Positions 31,606 through 40,830 of a DNA stretch of 64,000 nt are shown piece by piece. A model generated the notes under the pieces. That model was not told the DNA's origin. It did not search any database and saw nothing but the letters and a program-made list of their open reading frames with translations. The first letter of the stretch is position 1. The number at the start of each line of letters is the position of its first letter. Both the position numbers and the translations under genes were made by a program. The stretch lies in contig JADKKE010000002.1 of NCBI GenBank assembly GCA_016720655.1, forward strand, positions 124,001-188,000. Direction: 5' to 3'. Origin of the DNA: Bacteroidota bacterium (GTDB lineage: Bacteria; Bacteroidota; Bacteroidia; AKYH767-A; 2013-40CM-41-45).

Positions 31606-32751
31606 ATGCTTTTAAGGGAATATTCGTTCGGGAATTACTTTGTTCAGGTACATGACTCCATTCAGTCTGCAAACGCAGATGAAAAATGGAACCAAATCAC
31701 AAGTCTGAATTCTCAACTTGAACCGAGCTATTTGAAAGCCCTTGAGCTTTCCAAGCCTGAAGATGTTACCTTCCGATATGTGTGCATCCGGGATCAACAT
31801 GAAATCATCGCAAGAGTATATTTTCAGATACTGCACTTTGGGCATCAGAACATTTCTGTTCGAAATAGCTCCTTTTTACAAAAACTTGCGGCTGTCGTAG
31901 TCAGGTTTTCACCTTTTAAAATTATCATAGGTGGAAATCTTTTCGCGGTGGATTTCTCCCCATTGGATTTTAATGCAGAAAAAATTCTAACAACAGATCT
32001 GATGCAAATTATTATCGGGTTTATTCAATCAGAAAAATATGATGTGTTTGTTTTAAAAGATCTGCCCACAGAATTCACACCTGACGTAATGAATCCATTT
32101 GATCTCCGCTTTTTTGGAACGGATCTTACCATGGAGTTAAAAATACAGCCTGAGTGGAAGACCTTCGCAGATTATGAAAAAGCGCTCACTCACAAATATG
32201 CACAACGCTGCAGAAAAATTCGAAAAGCAAGTACAGAAGTACAACGGCTCATTCTCACAGATGAATTATTTCAAAAATATCAGGAACGGATCACAGAATT
32301 GTTTCGGGAGATCTGCTCCAAGCAATCCATCCGCATGGGAATAGTAGATGAGAAATATTTTATTGCTTTACGAAATGCATGCAAAGACAGGTTTCGTATG
32401 ATTGGGTATTTTATTGGTGAAAAATTAATTGCTTTTTCATCCACGCTGGAACATCAGGAGAAACTTGAAGTTCATTATATCGGACTTGATTACACCTATA
32501 ACAAAAGTCATGCGTTATACTTCAATATTCTATTCGATGGTATTGAACAAGCAATTCTCAGCGAAAAAAAAATCCTGGAGTTGGGAAGGACTGCAAGGGA
32601 AGCGAAAGCTGTGGTTGGTTGCAATCCTGTTTATTTTAATGACTATCTCCGAATCCGAAACAAATTTACACGTCGTATTGTGAGCATTTTTCAGGATTAT
32701 TTTCAAAGTGAAATGGGTGACACCTGGAAAAACCGGCACCCTTTTAAGTAG
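31606..32751 (+). CDS. GNAT-like (BioF2/FemAB-type) acyltransferase-like protein
   Basis: The 381-residue protein has a C-terminal half resembling the Acetyltransf_6 (PF13480) GNAT fold: the basic HKYAQRCRKIRKAS helix, MIGYFIGEKLIAFSSTLEHQ, LEVHYIGLDYTYNKSHALYF, and LELGRTAREAKAVVGC. The N-terminal half is less conserved. Relatives transfer acyl or aminoacyl groups in cell-envelope or polysaccharide synthesis. The substrate cannot be told from sequence. There is no signal peptide, so it is cytoplasmic. It stands alone between a terminator and a heptamer-repeat block. Confidence 0.5.
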   Translation: MLLREYSFGNYFVQVHDSIQSANADEKWNQITSLNSQLEPSYLKALELSKPEDVTFRYVCIRDQHEIIARVYFQILHFGHQNISVRNSSFLQKLAAVVVRFSPFKIIIGGNLFAVDFSPLDFNAEKILTTDLMQIIIGFIQSEKYDVFVLKDLPTEFTPDVMNPFDLRFFGTDLTMELKIQPEWKTFADYEKALTHKYAQRCRKIRKASTEVQRLILTDELFQKYQERITELFREICSKQSIRMGIVDEKYFIALRNACKDRFRMIGYFIGEKLIAFSSTLEHQEKLEVHYIGLDYTYNKSHALYFNILFDGIEQAILSEKKILELGRTAREAKAVVGCNPVYFNDYLRIRNKFTRRIVSIFQDYFQSEMGDTWKNRHPFK

Positions 32752-32862
32752 TGGTTAGTGGTTAGTAGGATGAACTATTAATATGAACGATCTCCTTCAA
32801 ATCACCACACCTTACCAACCACTAAGCACTAACTACTGATCACTGATCTCGATCACTAAAAA
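32749..32862. repeat. Inverted pair of heptamer arrays
   Basis: TAGTGGT units at 32750-32770 are the reverse complement of ACCAACC/ACTAAGC/ACTAACT units at 32815-32838, with ACTGATC units behind. Both arms have a 7-bp period and could pair as a long imperfect hairpin around a ~45-bp centre. Confidence 0.8.
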
Positions 32863-32900
32863 AAAATCTAAATTTTTCAATTCCGATTTAAATTATCCAT

Positions 32901-32908
32901 TACATTTG
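32901..32908 (+). promoter_or_regulatory. -7 element driving the cobalamin riboswitch transcript
   Basis: TACATTTG fits TAnnTTTG exactly and sits about 10 bp before the first base of the aptamer. A clear -33 element is not visible. Confidence 0.55.
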
Positions 32909-32914
32909 TCGCGC

Positions 32915-33115
32915 TGAAAGGTTCCCGGGAATACCGGGATTAAAAGGGAATCATGTGAAAATCATGAACAGTTCCCGCTGCTGTATGCTCTGAGTGATTG
33001 TGAAGCAAATACCACTGTCTTTATTTTGTAAGGCGGGAAGGTGCTTCTCAAAGGAGTGAGTCAGAAGACCTGCCTTCATGCCAACATCAACGCTTTCGGG
33101 TAAAAAGCATGAATG
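32915..33115 (+). ncRNA. Cobalamin riboswitch with possible expression platform
   Basis: The class hallmarks are present in order: AAAGGTTCCCGGGAA, GATTAAAAGGGAATC, the GTGAAAATCATGAACAG segment, TTCCCGCTGCTGTATG (B12 box core), CCACTGTC, GGCGGGAAGG, and GAGTCAGAAGACCTGCC closing the aptamer at about 33075. After it TTCATGC (33075-33081) can pair with GCATGAA (33107-33113), a hairpin that could be the switching element. Known members turn off downstream B12-transport genes when adenosylcobalamin is bound. The BtuB-type receptor gene begins 70 bp downstream. Confidence 0.95.
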
Positions 33116-33185
33116 GTTCTGGCGATTACCGTCCGCATCCTTCTACATTTTACTCCTTGCTCTCTGAATGCCAAATCAAAGCAAA

Positions 33186-35386
33186 ATGAAGAAGGAAAAT
33201 ATTTTATTTATTACTGCAGGATTTACAATGTTGTTCCCTGTATTTGTGTTCGCTCAACATGCTTCAGATTCAATCCAACAGACCCTTAAAGAAATCAATA
33301 TAGTTGCGACAAAGACAGAAAAAAACAAACTGGAAACAGGAAGAAGTGTAACAGTCCTTACACAAAAAGATTTGCAAGGGAGCGTCTACTCCACGCTTGC
33401 TGAATTGCTCTCTAATCAGGAAGGGATTTATATCACAGGTAACAGTCAGACTCCGGGAACCAATGAAAGTATTTTCATGAGAGGATCCAACAGCAATCAA
33501 ACAGCAATTTTTGTGGACGGTATCAGGATAAATGATGGATCCACTGTAAATAATACAATTGATCTGAGTGAACTTCCTTTGGGTGATGTTGAACGTATCG
33601 AAATCATACGCGGATCCCACAGTACACTGTTTGGTTCGTCCGCGATTGGTGGTGTAATTCAAATAAGCACTTTCAAGCCGGAGAAGGACGGTTTGAATGC
33701 TCGCATCAATGTTTCTGCGGGAACTTTCGAAAAAGATGGTGCTTCGATCTTCCCTTCTGCTTCAGTGGGATATAAATTCAAAAATGGATTTTATTTAAGC
33801 GCATCCGGAAATTTTCAACAGGTGAACGGACTCGATGCAACTGTAGATACAATCACAGATCCATTTGCCTTTAAAAACAGAGATCGTGACGACTGGACAA
33901 AATCGGGAGCCGCGGGACAATTGGGATATGCATGGAAAAAAGGTGACGCATCAATTTCTTTCAGGAATGCAAAAATGAAAACAGATATTGATCGCTCTGC
34001 TTTTGTTGATGATGAAAATTACAAGCTGGATTTTGAACGGAATACCTTTATGGGGAATTTCAATATCAATCCAATTAAAAAGCTTGAAATTTTTCTTTCC
34101 GGAGGATACACCAGGAACACCAGACATGCGATCAATGATTCTTCCATCATGAACATTCAGGGAGGCACCGATCACTCCTATGCAGAAGACAGATACGAAA
34201 GTGAAAACATCAGTTCTGATTTGTTTCTTTCATGGAAGGAAAAAAATATTGTTCCATCCATTGGTATTTCATATCAAGAAGAAAAAATGAATCAATCCAA
34301 TTATTATTATTCAGCATTGTACGCTCCCTTCATTACGGATCTAAATACAAATCTTGATTCCATACACCCGGAAACCAGAACAAACAGCATTTATGCTCAA
34401 TTGGAATTGTCTGGCGCACTCCTCAATCCAAAACTCCAGTCATTCAAACTCATTCTTGGAGCGAGACACATTCAGCATTCAAAATTCGGGAATGAGTTTG
34501 TGTGGGAAGTGAATCCCACCTGGCAGCTTTCCAACAATTCGTTGATCTACTTTTCGTACAGCAAAGGATTCAATGCGCCTTCTTTGTATCAATTGTATGC
34601 TCCCGATCTGTATTTTAGGTATGACGACAATTCCACGACCGGCATCAGCCGCGGAAATGATAAATTGCTGCCGGAAGTTTCAGAATCCTATGAATTCGGG
34701 TTGAAACAAAAAATAGATGGAAACGGATTTTTTGGGTTATCCTTTTTCAAAAGCATTACCAGTGATCAAATAGACTATGTATATCTCTGGAATCAGGGAA
34801 TTCCAATTGATCAACTGGGTACGGATTTCAACAGGGATGATTACAGAGGGGATCTTTATTTGAACACTGGAAAACAAACGACCTATGGATTGGAATTTTC
34901 CTTTGAAAATAAAATTAATGAATTCATCAAACTCCACTTCAATTTAAGTATTGTTAATGGATACCTTGATTACATCGAAAGTGAAACATTGAAAAATCAG
35001 ACCGGGGGGAACACTGTTCAGATTTATAATAATGGAGCATTTCTGAATACTGCTACCCGGACTCAGGGTCTAACCCGAAGACCGAATACCGCAAGGACTG
35101 AAATCCATATTCATCCCATTGAAAACCTGAAAGCAATTTTTGGCTTAAACTACGTTGGGTCCCGGGGTGATGTGCATACGATTCAACAAAGGGTCCGTTT
35201 GGAGCTTTGTCTACTTCTCCGGTGAATGATTATATCCTATTGGATTTCAGCATTGGCTACTCCTTCACTTCTAAAATTTCTTCCATTATTAAGTTAGAAA
35301 ATATCCTCAACGAAAATTATTACGAGATCAAAGGATTCTCAACCCGTGGACGTGGCTTGTATTTCAAAGTCAGTTATGTGTTATAA
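33186..35386 (+). CDS. btuB: BtuB-type TonB-dependent cobalamin receptor, one frameshift near the 3' end
   Basis: A signal peptide (MKKENILFITAGFTMLF) precedes the plug domain (IVATKTEKNKLETGRSVTVL, FMRGSNSNQTAIFVDGIRIN, IEIIRGSHSTLFGSSAIGGV), followed by a 22-strand-type barrel. Such receptors import B12 across the outer membrane with TonB energy. The riboswitch directly upstream specifies cobalamin. The frame breaks at the A3 run 35188-35190: one more A restores GPFGALSTSPVNDYILL and the C-terminal strands ending FKVSYVL at 35386. This is probably a homopolymer error. ATG 33186 is preferred to 33168 because the signal peptide starts there. Confidence 0.9.
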
Positions 35387-35432
35387 TCAAAGCAGAAATT
35401 TATACTTTTGTTTAACCTTTATTCCAAACCTC

Positions 35433-35960
35433 ATGAACGGAAATCAACCCAATTCAAATTCATTCCTGATCGCTTGCATTCTGATCATTGTAGCTGCAAT
35501 TTCAAGATTGATTCCACATCCATTCAATTTCACAGCGATTGGTGCAATTGCTCTTTTTTCCGGAGTCACTTTTAAAGATAAACGATTTGCTTATCTACTT
35601 CCCTTTACTGCAATGATACTCACAGATATATACTTAGGATTTCATTTCTCAATCCTGCCTGTTTATGGTTGTTTCGCCATTGCAGTTGCGTTAGGAACCA
35701 CTATTAAAAATCAGCCGAGAATTCTACCGCTCGCCGGTTTATCACTCCTTTCATCCATCCTATTCTTTCTTGTTACCAATTTACCAATTTGGTATTCTGA
35801 TATGAGTCTTTATCCGATCACATGGGCTGGAACCCTTCAGAGCTATACAATGGCATTGCCATTCTTTGGAAATCAGGTGATTGGTGATTTGATGTATTCA
35901 ACTGTTTTTTTTGGAGTCTATCATGCCTTCCAAAAAAGCAGAAAAATTGCCCTTTCCTGA
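35433..35960 (+). CDS. DUF6580-type membrane protein, probable B12-linked transporter component
   Basis: The 175-residue product (ATG 35433) has five to six membrane segments: LIACILIIVAAISRLI, FNFTAIGAIALFSGVTF, FAYLLPFTAMILTDIYLGFH, ILPVYGCFAIAVALG and LAGLSLLSSILFFLVTN. It matches the DUF6580 pattern (FTAIGAIALFSG, DIYLGFH), a family annotated as a putative transport protein similar to ECF S-components. It lies 46 bp after btuB and so is probably under the same riboswitch, which suggests a role in moving cobalamin, a precursor or cobalt across the inner membrane. The substrate is inferred from context only. Confidence 0.7.
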   Translation: MNGNQPNSNSFLIACILIIVAAISRLIPHPFNFTAIGAIALFSGVTFKDKRFAYLLPFTAMILTDIYLGFHFSILPVYGCFAIAVALGTTIKNQPRILPLAGLSLLSSILFFLVTNLPIWYSDMSLYPITWAGTLQSYTMALPFFGNQVIGDLMYSTVFFGVYHAFQKSRKIALS

Positions 35961-35979
35961 TCAAATTCGAGTAAAAAAT

Positions 35980-36053
35980 AAACCCAGCCTTACGGGGCTG
36001 GGTTTTCTTTCAACCTTACGGGGTTGATGGATTAATCAATCTTACGGGATTGC
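35980..36053 (+). terminator. Three consecutive hairpins with identical UACG loops
   Basis: Hairpin 1 is AACCCAGCCT-TACG-GGGCTGGGTT followed by TTTC, a plausible terminator for the B12 operon. Hairpin 2 is TCAACCT-TACG-GGGTTGA and hairpin 3 is CAATCT-TACG-GGATTG, each a few bases on. Stems differ, loops and closing T-G pairs are the same. Confidence 0.85.
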
Positions 36054-36357
36054 TGAAAAATTTTATCCTCTTTTCTGTACTCTGTTAAATTAAACACACC
36101 TCTTTAACGCTTTGAATTCAATGAAAGATCAGCACCAAATCATCGATCTGTTACACATGTAATCAATGAAGGATTTTGAGGCCTGTTTTCAAAGATCTAT
36201 TCTAAAAAAAGCCTTCTAAATAGATAAATTCATCTAAATTTTCAATTCCGGTAATAAGCGATTAGCCCATTAATATCAGTTATTTACAGAATAAAATTGA
36301 ATTTAGCCCAAGCAAAATGCATTTTGGTACTGTTGCCACGATTGGCAAGCAGCCCAA
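36054..36357. other. Gene-free AT-rich region
   Basis: Nothing coding is seen. It presumably holds the promoter of the propeller protein gene, which was not identified. Confidence 0.4.
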
Positions 36358-39057
36358 ATGAGACAAAATAGCAGATATACTCTTCTTTTCCTCCAGATCC
36401 TCCTCATTTCGATGATTTCGCAAGGAATCGCTTCTGCACCTCCAATCTTCAATTGGCAAAAATGTTTGGGTGGTAGCAGCCAGGACATGCCGGTCAAGAT
36501 AATAAGGTCACAGGATGGCTGTATTTTGATGTTAGGAAGCTCCTCTTCAATTGATGGTGATATTGCAAGTAGCCATGGTGCGAATGATTTATGGCTCACT
36601 AAAACTGATTCCTCAGGCACTTTACTCTGGCAAAAGACCTATGGTGGAAGCAATTCAGATATTGGAACCGGGATTATCCAGTTAACAAACGGTGACCTAA
36701 TTTTATCAGGTTATACCGCGTCCCATGACGGAGATATAAGCCAGCATCATGGAAATTTCGATGCCTGGGTAATCCGGACTACCTCATCCGGTGTATTGAT
36801 TTGGGAAAAGACATTCGGGGGATCACTGGTGGATTTGTGTTACGCTATGATTCCAACCTCGGATGGTGGGATACTTATCGGAGGCGGGACTTATTCGAGT
36901 GATGGTGATCTCAGTTTATCTCACGGTGATCAGGATTTTTGGCTTTTGAAACTTGATGCATCAGGAAATAAAATCTGGCAGCAATCACTTGGCGGTTCGG
37001 GCCTGGATGTTTGCTATGCGATCGATGAAACCAGTTCAAATGAAATTATAGCTTGTGGAAGCAGCAACTCAAACAATGGGGATGTAATTGGGCAACATGG
37101 TGGTTCTGATTTCTGGGTTGTGAAACTCAGCTGTAACGGAACAATGTTGTGGAATCAATGCTATGGCGGAAGTGATCAGGAATCAGCACTGGCACTGACG
37201 TGTACACCAAATCAAGAAATCCTCATAACTGGTTACAGCAAATCAACAGACGGAGATCTGCATGAAAATTTTGGCTACAACGACATCTGGGCCATCCTGA
37301 TTGATGATCAGAACGGGGACATACAAAATCAAAAAGTGTTTGGGGGAACCGGCACAGATATTTCGTTCGCTGCAATTTCTACAATGGATGGAGGCTTTAT
37401 TCTAGCCGGAGGAAGTACTTCAGTGGACGGAAATATTACGGGAAATCATGGTATGGAAGATATTTGGTTGGCCAAACTCGATCAAAACCTAAATCTTGAA
37501 TGGGAAAAGTCGTATGGAGGAAGTAATAACGAACGTCCCTCCTGCCTCATCCAATCAACTGATGGGGGCTATCTTTTCAGTGCTTACACGTATAGCAATG
37601 ATGGAAACGTAAATGGAAACCATGGCTCATCGGATTACTGGATTGTTCGTCTTTCCTGTACAAATCCGCAAAGTATATTCAGCACACCCTATGATTCGTT
37701 GTGTGTTGGAATGACTGCTTCATTTTCGAACCTGTCTCCACTTGCCTCTTCCTATACATGGATATCAAATGGTTTAGAAATTTCAAGGGATGAAAATACT
37801 TCCATCACTCTTCCTGCAACTGGAATGTATTATGTATCCTTTGTAGCGCAAACCTGCTATGCGGCCGATACTTCCACACAATTGATTTCTGCTATTGACC
37901 CGCCAGTGGTCATCATTACAACACGCACGAATCATCTCTGTGCGGGAGATAGTATCCTGTTATCTGCTACCAGAGGAAGTTCCATAATTTGGAATACTGG
38001 AGAAAACACTCCGTCAATCTATGTTAATTCTTCAGGACAATATTCTGCCATTGTAACCTTCTCCGGTTGTTCAACAACAACAAGTCCGTTGAACATTCTC
38101 GTTTATCCAAAACCAACAGTTGAACTCGGCACTGACACAAACATATGTTCCGGCACATCCTTGCTTCTTGATGCAGGTCACAATAGTGGATTGAATTATA
38201 CATGGCAGGATGGTTCACATGCTGAAACGTATGCTGTGAATCAATCCGGCACGTATGCAGTTTGTGTATCCAATGCATTTTGTTCTTCCTCCGATACCAT
38301 CCATGTGGACACAGTATCATGCAACCTACCCGTAGCATTGTTTTCAGTTAATTCTCAGGATGTATGTAAAAACGGTTCACTATCCTTTACAAATAGCTCC
38401 TCCCAGGCAAGCAATTGGACATGGACTTTCCCCGGTGGGAATCCCTCTGTTTCAAGTCTGGAAAATCCCGTGGTTACATACGACGTACCCGGTACTTACA
38501 GTGTAATTCTCTCAGTGAGCAACGCACAAGGAGCACAAACTCTCATGCGATGGAATTACATTGTAGTTCATGAACTACCTCTTCAGCCTCTAATCGATGT
38601 TAATGGATATGTTTTGAGTACAAGTACTGCATCTTCGTACCAATGGTATTTAAATACAAATGCAATCCAGGGAGCACAACTGAATTTCTATTCTGCGATT
38701 CAGGATGGATTTTATCAGGTACGCATTTCTGACAATCATCAATGCAATGCTTTATCAGAACCGACGTATGTTTCAATTACAGGAATTCGTCCGACCCAGA
38801 CAAATGGAAATCTCGGCATCTTTCCAAATCCGGCTGTTGATTTCATCAAATGCCAAATTCAAAAGCAGCTAAATGAAAATGGGATCCTCCGGATTCTGGA
38901 TATAAACGGGAAAGAAATAATTAGTCAGTTTGTTGACGATAAAAATTCAACGGTACAAATTGAAATAAGCCTTTCTGATTTAGCACAAGGTCTGTATCTG
39001 ATTGACTTTAATGGAACATCCGGTACACAGTTTAAATACAAAATTCAAAAACAATAA
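36358..39057 (+). CDS. T9SS-secreted protein with a predicted seven-bladed propeller and PKD domain
   Basis: After a signal peptide (to ~25) the first ~420 residues hold exactly seven units of ~52 residues, each opening with a GGS-type turn (LGGSSQDMP, YGGSNSDIG, FGGSLVDLC, LGGSGLDVC, YGGSDQESA, FGGTGTDIS, YGGSNNERP) and containing DGD or DGN, HG and W residues. Seven units suggest a closed beta-propeller. Ig-like modules follow, then a PKD domain (FSVNSQDVCKNGSLSFTN ... WTFPGGNPSVSS ... YSVILSVSN) and a T9SS sorting domain (GIFPNPAVDFIKCQI ... GLYLIDFNG). No active-site motif is evident. It is likely a surface binding protein. Confidence 0.8.
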   Translation: MRQNSRYTLLFLQILLISMISQGIASAPPIFNWQKCLGGSSQDMPVKIIRSQDGCILMLGSSSSIDGDIASSHGANDLWLTKTDSSGTLLWQKTYGGSNSDIGTGIIQLTNGDLILSGYTASHDGDISQHHGNFDAWVIRTTSSGVLIWEKTFGGSLVDLCYAMIPTSDGGILIGGGTYSSDGDLSLSHGDQDFWLLKLDASGNKIWQQSLGGSGLDVCYAIDETSSNEIIACGSSNSNNGDVIGQHGGSDFWVVKLSCNGTMLWNQCYGGSDQESALALTCTPNQEILITGYSKSTDGDLHENFGYNDIWAILIDDQNGDIQNQKVFGGTGTDISFAAISTMDGGFILAGGSTSVDGNITGNHGMEDIWLAKLDQNLNLEWEKSYGGSNNERPSCLIQSTDGGYLFSAYTYSNDGNVNGNHGSSDYWIVRLSCTNPQSIFSTPYDSLCVGMTASFSNLSPLASSYTWISNGLEISRDENTSITLPATGMYYVSFVAQTCYAADTSTQLISAIDPPVVIITTRTNHLCAGDSILLSATRGSSIIWNTGENTPSIYVNSSGQYSAIVTFSGCSTTTSPLNILVYPKPTVELGTDTNICSGTSLLLDAGHNSGLNYTWQDGSHAETYAVNQSGTYAVCVSNAFCSSSDTIHVDTVSCNLPVALFSVNSQDVCKNGSLSFTNSSSQASNWTWTFPGGNPSVSSLENPVVTYDVPGTYSVILSVSNAQGAQTLMRWNYIVVHELPLQPLIDVNGYVLSTSTASSYQWYLNTNAIQGAQLNFYSAIQDGFYQVRISDNHQCNALSEPTYVSITGIRPTQTNGNLGIFPNPAVDFIKCQIQKQLNENGILRILDINGKEIISQFVDDKNSTVQIEISLSDLAQGLYLIDFNGTSGTQFKYKIQKQ

Positions 39058-39074
39058 TCTAAAATCCAAAAATT

Positions 39075-39164
39075 ATGATCTACGTTATCATCGCAGTCTA
39101 TGTTGTTGGTCTTTACTTAATGATTGTGGAAGACCGTTCCAAGAAAACAACAAAAGGAAACTAA
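39075..39164 (+). CDS. 29-residue membrane microprotein, copy 1
   Basis: MIYVIIAVYVVGLYLMIVED followed by RSKKTTKGN. It has one hydrophobic helix at the very N-terminus and a basic tail, so the tail is predicted to be cytoplasmic. It lies 17 bp after the propeller protein gene. The start is preceded by AAAATT, as in copy 2. The near-identical layout and conserved residues between the two copies (MIY..I..Y.VGLY.MI.ED) with different codons argue that both are translated. The family is not recognised; size and topology resemble KdpF- or CydX-like subunits. Confidence 0.65.
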   Translation: MIYVIIAVYVVGLYLMIVEDRSKKTTKGN

Positions 39165-39195
39165 ACAAAAAAGAAACAAATTAAACCCCAAAATT

Positions 39196-39291
39196 ATGAT
39201 TTACGCAATCGTTGGAATCTATTTAGTTGGTCTGTATTTTATGATTACTGAAGACCAGACAAAGAAAACTCCAAAACAAAATTCTGAGTGA
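39196..39291 (+). CDS. 31-residue membrane microprotein, copy 2
   Basis: MIYAIVGIYLVGLYFMITED followed by QTKKTPKQNSE. It is a paralogue of the preceding gene, 31 bp downstream, with the same N-terminal helix and a polar basic tail. Many of the differences from copy 1 are synonymous or conservative, the pattern expected of two selected coding copies. A heptamer repeat block starts a few bases after the stop. Function unknown. Confidence 0.65.
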   Translation: MIYAIVGIYLVGLYFMITEDQTKKTPKQNSE

Positions 39292-39296
39292 GCAAG

Positions 39297-39404
39297 CTTA
39301 GGTATTAGGTATTAGGTATTAGGTATTAAGATGGTGAGTGACAAGAAGCAATCATCTTCCCTCTACCATTCACTATGAACTATACACTATTTACTAATCT
39401 CCAT
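39297..39404. repeat. Degenerate heptamer-period arrays (AGGTATT and CCATTCA/CTATGAA)
   Basis: About four units of TAGGTAT (39300-39328) and, after ~25 bp, about seven units of the CTATTTA/CCATTCA type (39360-39404) fill the gap between the microproteins and the converging phosphohexomutase gene. The period is 7 bp. Confidence 0.85.
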
Positions 39405-40817
39405 TCACTCTTTCAACAAAGTGTCTTTCGCAGCTTCAAGAATTTCAAACGCTTTTTCCCGTGTCGAGGATTCAGCGTAGGTTCTTAAAACTGGTTCTGT
39501 ACCCGATGCACGGATCAGTAACCATTCCTTGTTTTCATCATCGAAGAAATATTTGTAGCCGTCAAGATCTTCTACTCGCTTAATTTTATACTTTCCAAAA
39601 GCAGTGTATGCGCCATTGGCTGTATTTTCTACAATTCGCTTTTTTACAGACTCTTTCAAATGCAAATCCCCTCTTTCGAAAGCAAATTCACCTACGATAT
39701 CATAAACTTCCTGAATCAGTTCTGGAAGTTTCTTTCCACTCTTTGCCATAAATTCCCAAATCACAAGTCCCATCCAGATTCCATCACGTTCCGGAATATG
39801 TCCTTTGATTGCAATTCCACCACTTTCTTCTCCACCAAGTAATACATCCTCAGTGATCATGATCTGGCAAATATATTTGAACCCAATTTTTACTGTTTCA
39901 AGAGGAATATTGTAGTGTTTACACAGCTTTTCCACCTTTGGAGTTGTACTAAATGCTGTGCAAACCTTACCCCTTACTCCTTTGTATTTATAGAGATAAT
40001 GGATCAGGAGAAGAATGATGTGGTGCGAGTCAATGAAGTTTCCTTTTCCGTCGTACATCCCAATCCGGTCTGCATCACCATCCGTTACCAGACCACAAAC
40101 AATGTCTCCTCGCTTCTGAATCAACTCACGGAATTCAGTTAAATTTTTATCGATTGGTTCTGGTGCTTGGCCATGGAATCCGGGATTATTATCACAATGA
40201 ACTAGCGTCATGTCCGGAAATAATCTGCGAATTACATTCTGTCCCGCTCCATACATAGCATCATACGCAAGTTTCATTCCCGATTTCCGAATGGCATCCA
40301 AATCGAAATTCTTTTCCACATGCCGAATGTACTCATCCTCCAAAGCAACCCATTGAATATGCCCCTGCTTGTCGATGTCTGTAATAGAAGTTGACAAATT
40401 CGTAGAAGACGAATCCGGAATCATGTCTTCAATTTCCTGAACCAAAGAAGGCGTTAGTGGACCACCATAGGGACCCTTCAATTTAAACCCGTTGTAAGTC
40501 GGAGGGTTATGCGATGCAGTAATGATAATGCCCAAATCACAATTATATACAAGTGTACCAAGTGATATCATCGGTGTCGACACAAAATTTTTCGCCAGCA
40601 AGGTTTTGATTCCATGGGCTGCCATCACTTTAGTGACTGTTTCTGCAAACAGTTCACCGGCAAATCGACAATCATGACCAACCATCACAGTTGGATTCTT
40701 TTTTTGTTTAAGCAACCATTTTGCAGTAGCTTCAGATACCCTAGCTACATTCTCTACTGTAAAATCCTGTGCAATAATTGCACGCCATCCGTCTGTTCCG
40801 AATTTTATCTTGTCCAT
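39405..40817 (-). CDS. Phosphoglucomutase/phosphomannomutase family protein
   Basis: A 470-residue alpha-D-phosphohexomutase. The four family sites are all visible: the phosphoserine loop ITASHNPPTYNGFKL, the metal loop DGDADRIGMYDG, the sugar loop GGEESGGIAIKG, and the phosphate site RASGTEPVLRTYAES. It interconverts hexose 1- and 6-phosphates, feeding nucleotide-sugar, glycogen or glycan synthesis; glucose versus mannose specificity cannot be decided. The start ATG (40817) is preceded, after only 13 bp, by a 163-bp perfect heptamer array, so the array lies in the leader or promoter. The gene has no close operon partner. Confidence 0.93.
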   Translation of the reverse strand: MDKIKFGTDGWRAIIAQDFTVENVARVSEATAKWLLKQKKNPTVMVGHDCRFAGELFAETVTKVMAAHGIKTLLAKNFVSTPMISLGTLVYNCDLGIIITASHNPPTYNGFKLKGPYGGPLTPSLVQEIEDMIPDSSSTNLSTSITDIDKQGHIQWVALEDEYIRHVEKNFDLDAIRKSGMKLAYDAMYGAGQNVIRRLFPDMTLVHCDNNPGFHGQAPEPIDKNLTEFRELIQKRGDIVCGLVTDGDADRIGMYDGKGNFIDSHHIILLLIHYLYKYKGVRGKVCTAFSTTPKVEKLCKHYNIPLETVKIGFKYICQIMITEDVLLGGEESGGIAIKGHIPERDGIWMGLVIWEFMAKSGKKLPELIQEVYDIVGEFAFERGDLHLKESVKKRIVENTANGAYTAFGKYKIKRVEDLDGYKYFFDDENKEWLLIRASGTEPVLRTYAESSTREKAFEILEAAKDTLLKE

Positions 40818-40830
40818 TGTTGCTTGTTAT

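Noticed and set aside
35980..36053. Short repeats with spacers as a mini-CRISPR
   Set aside because: The repeated core is only ~8 bp and each copy is the loop of a hairpin with its own stem.
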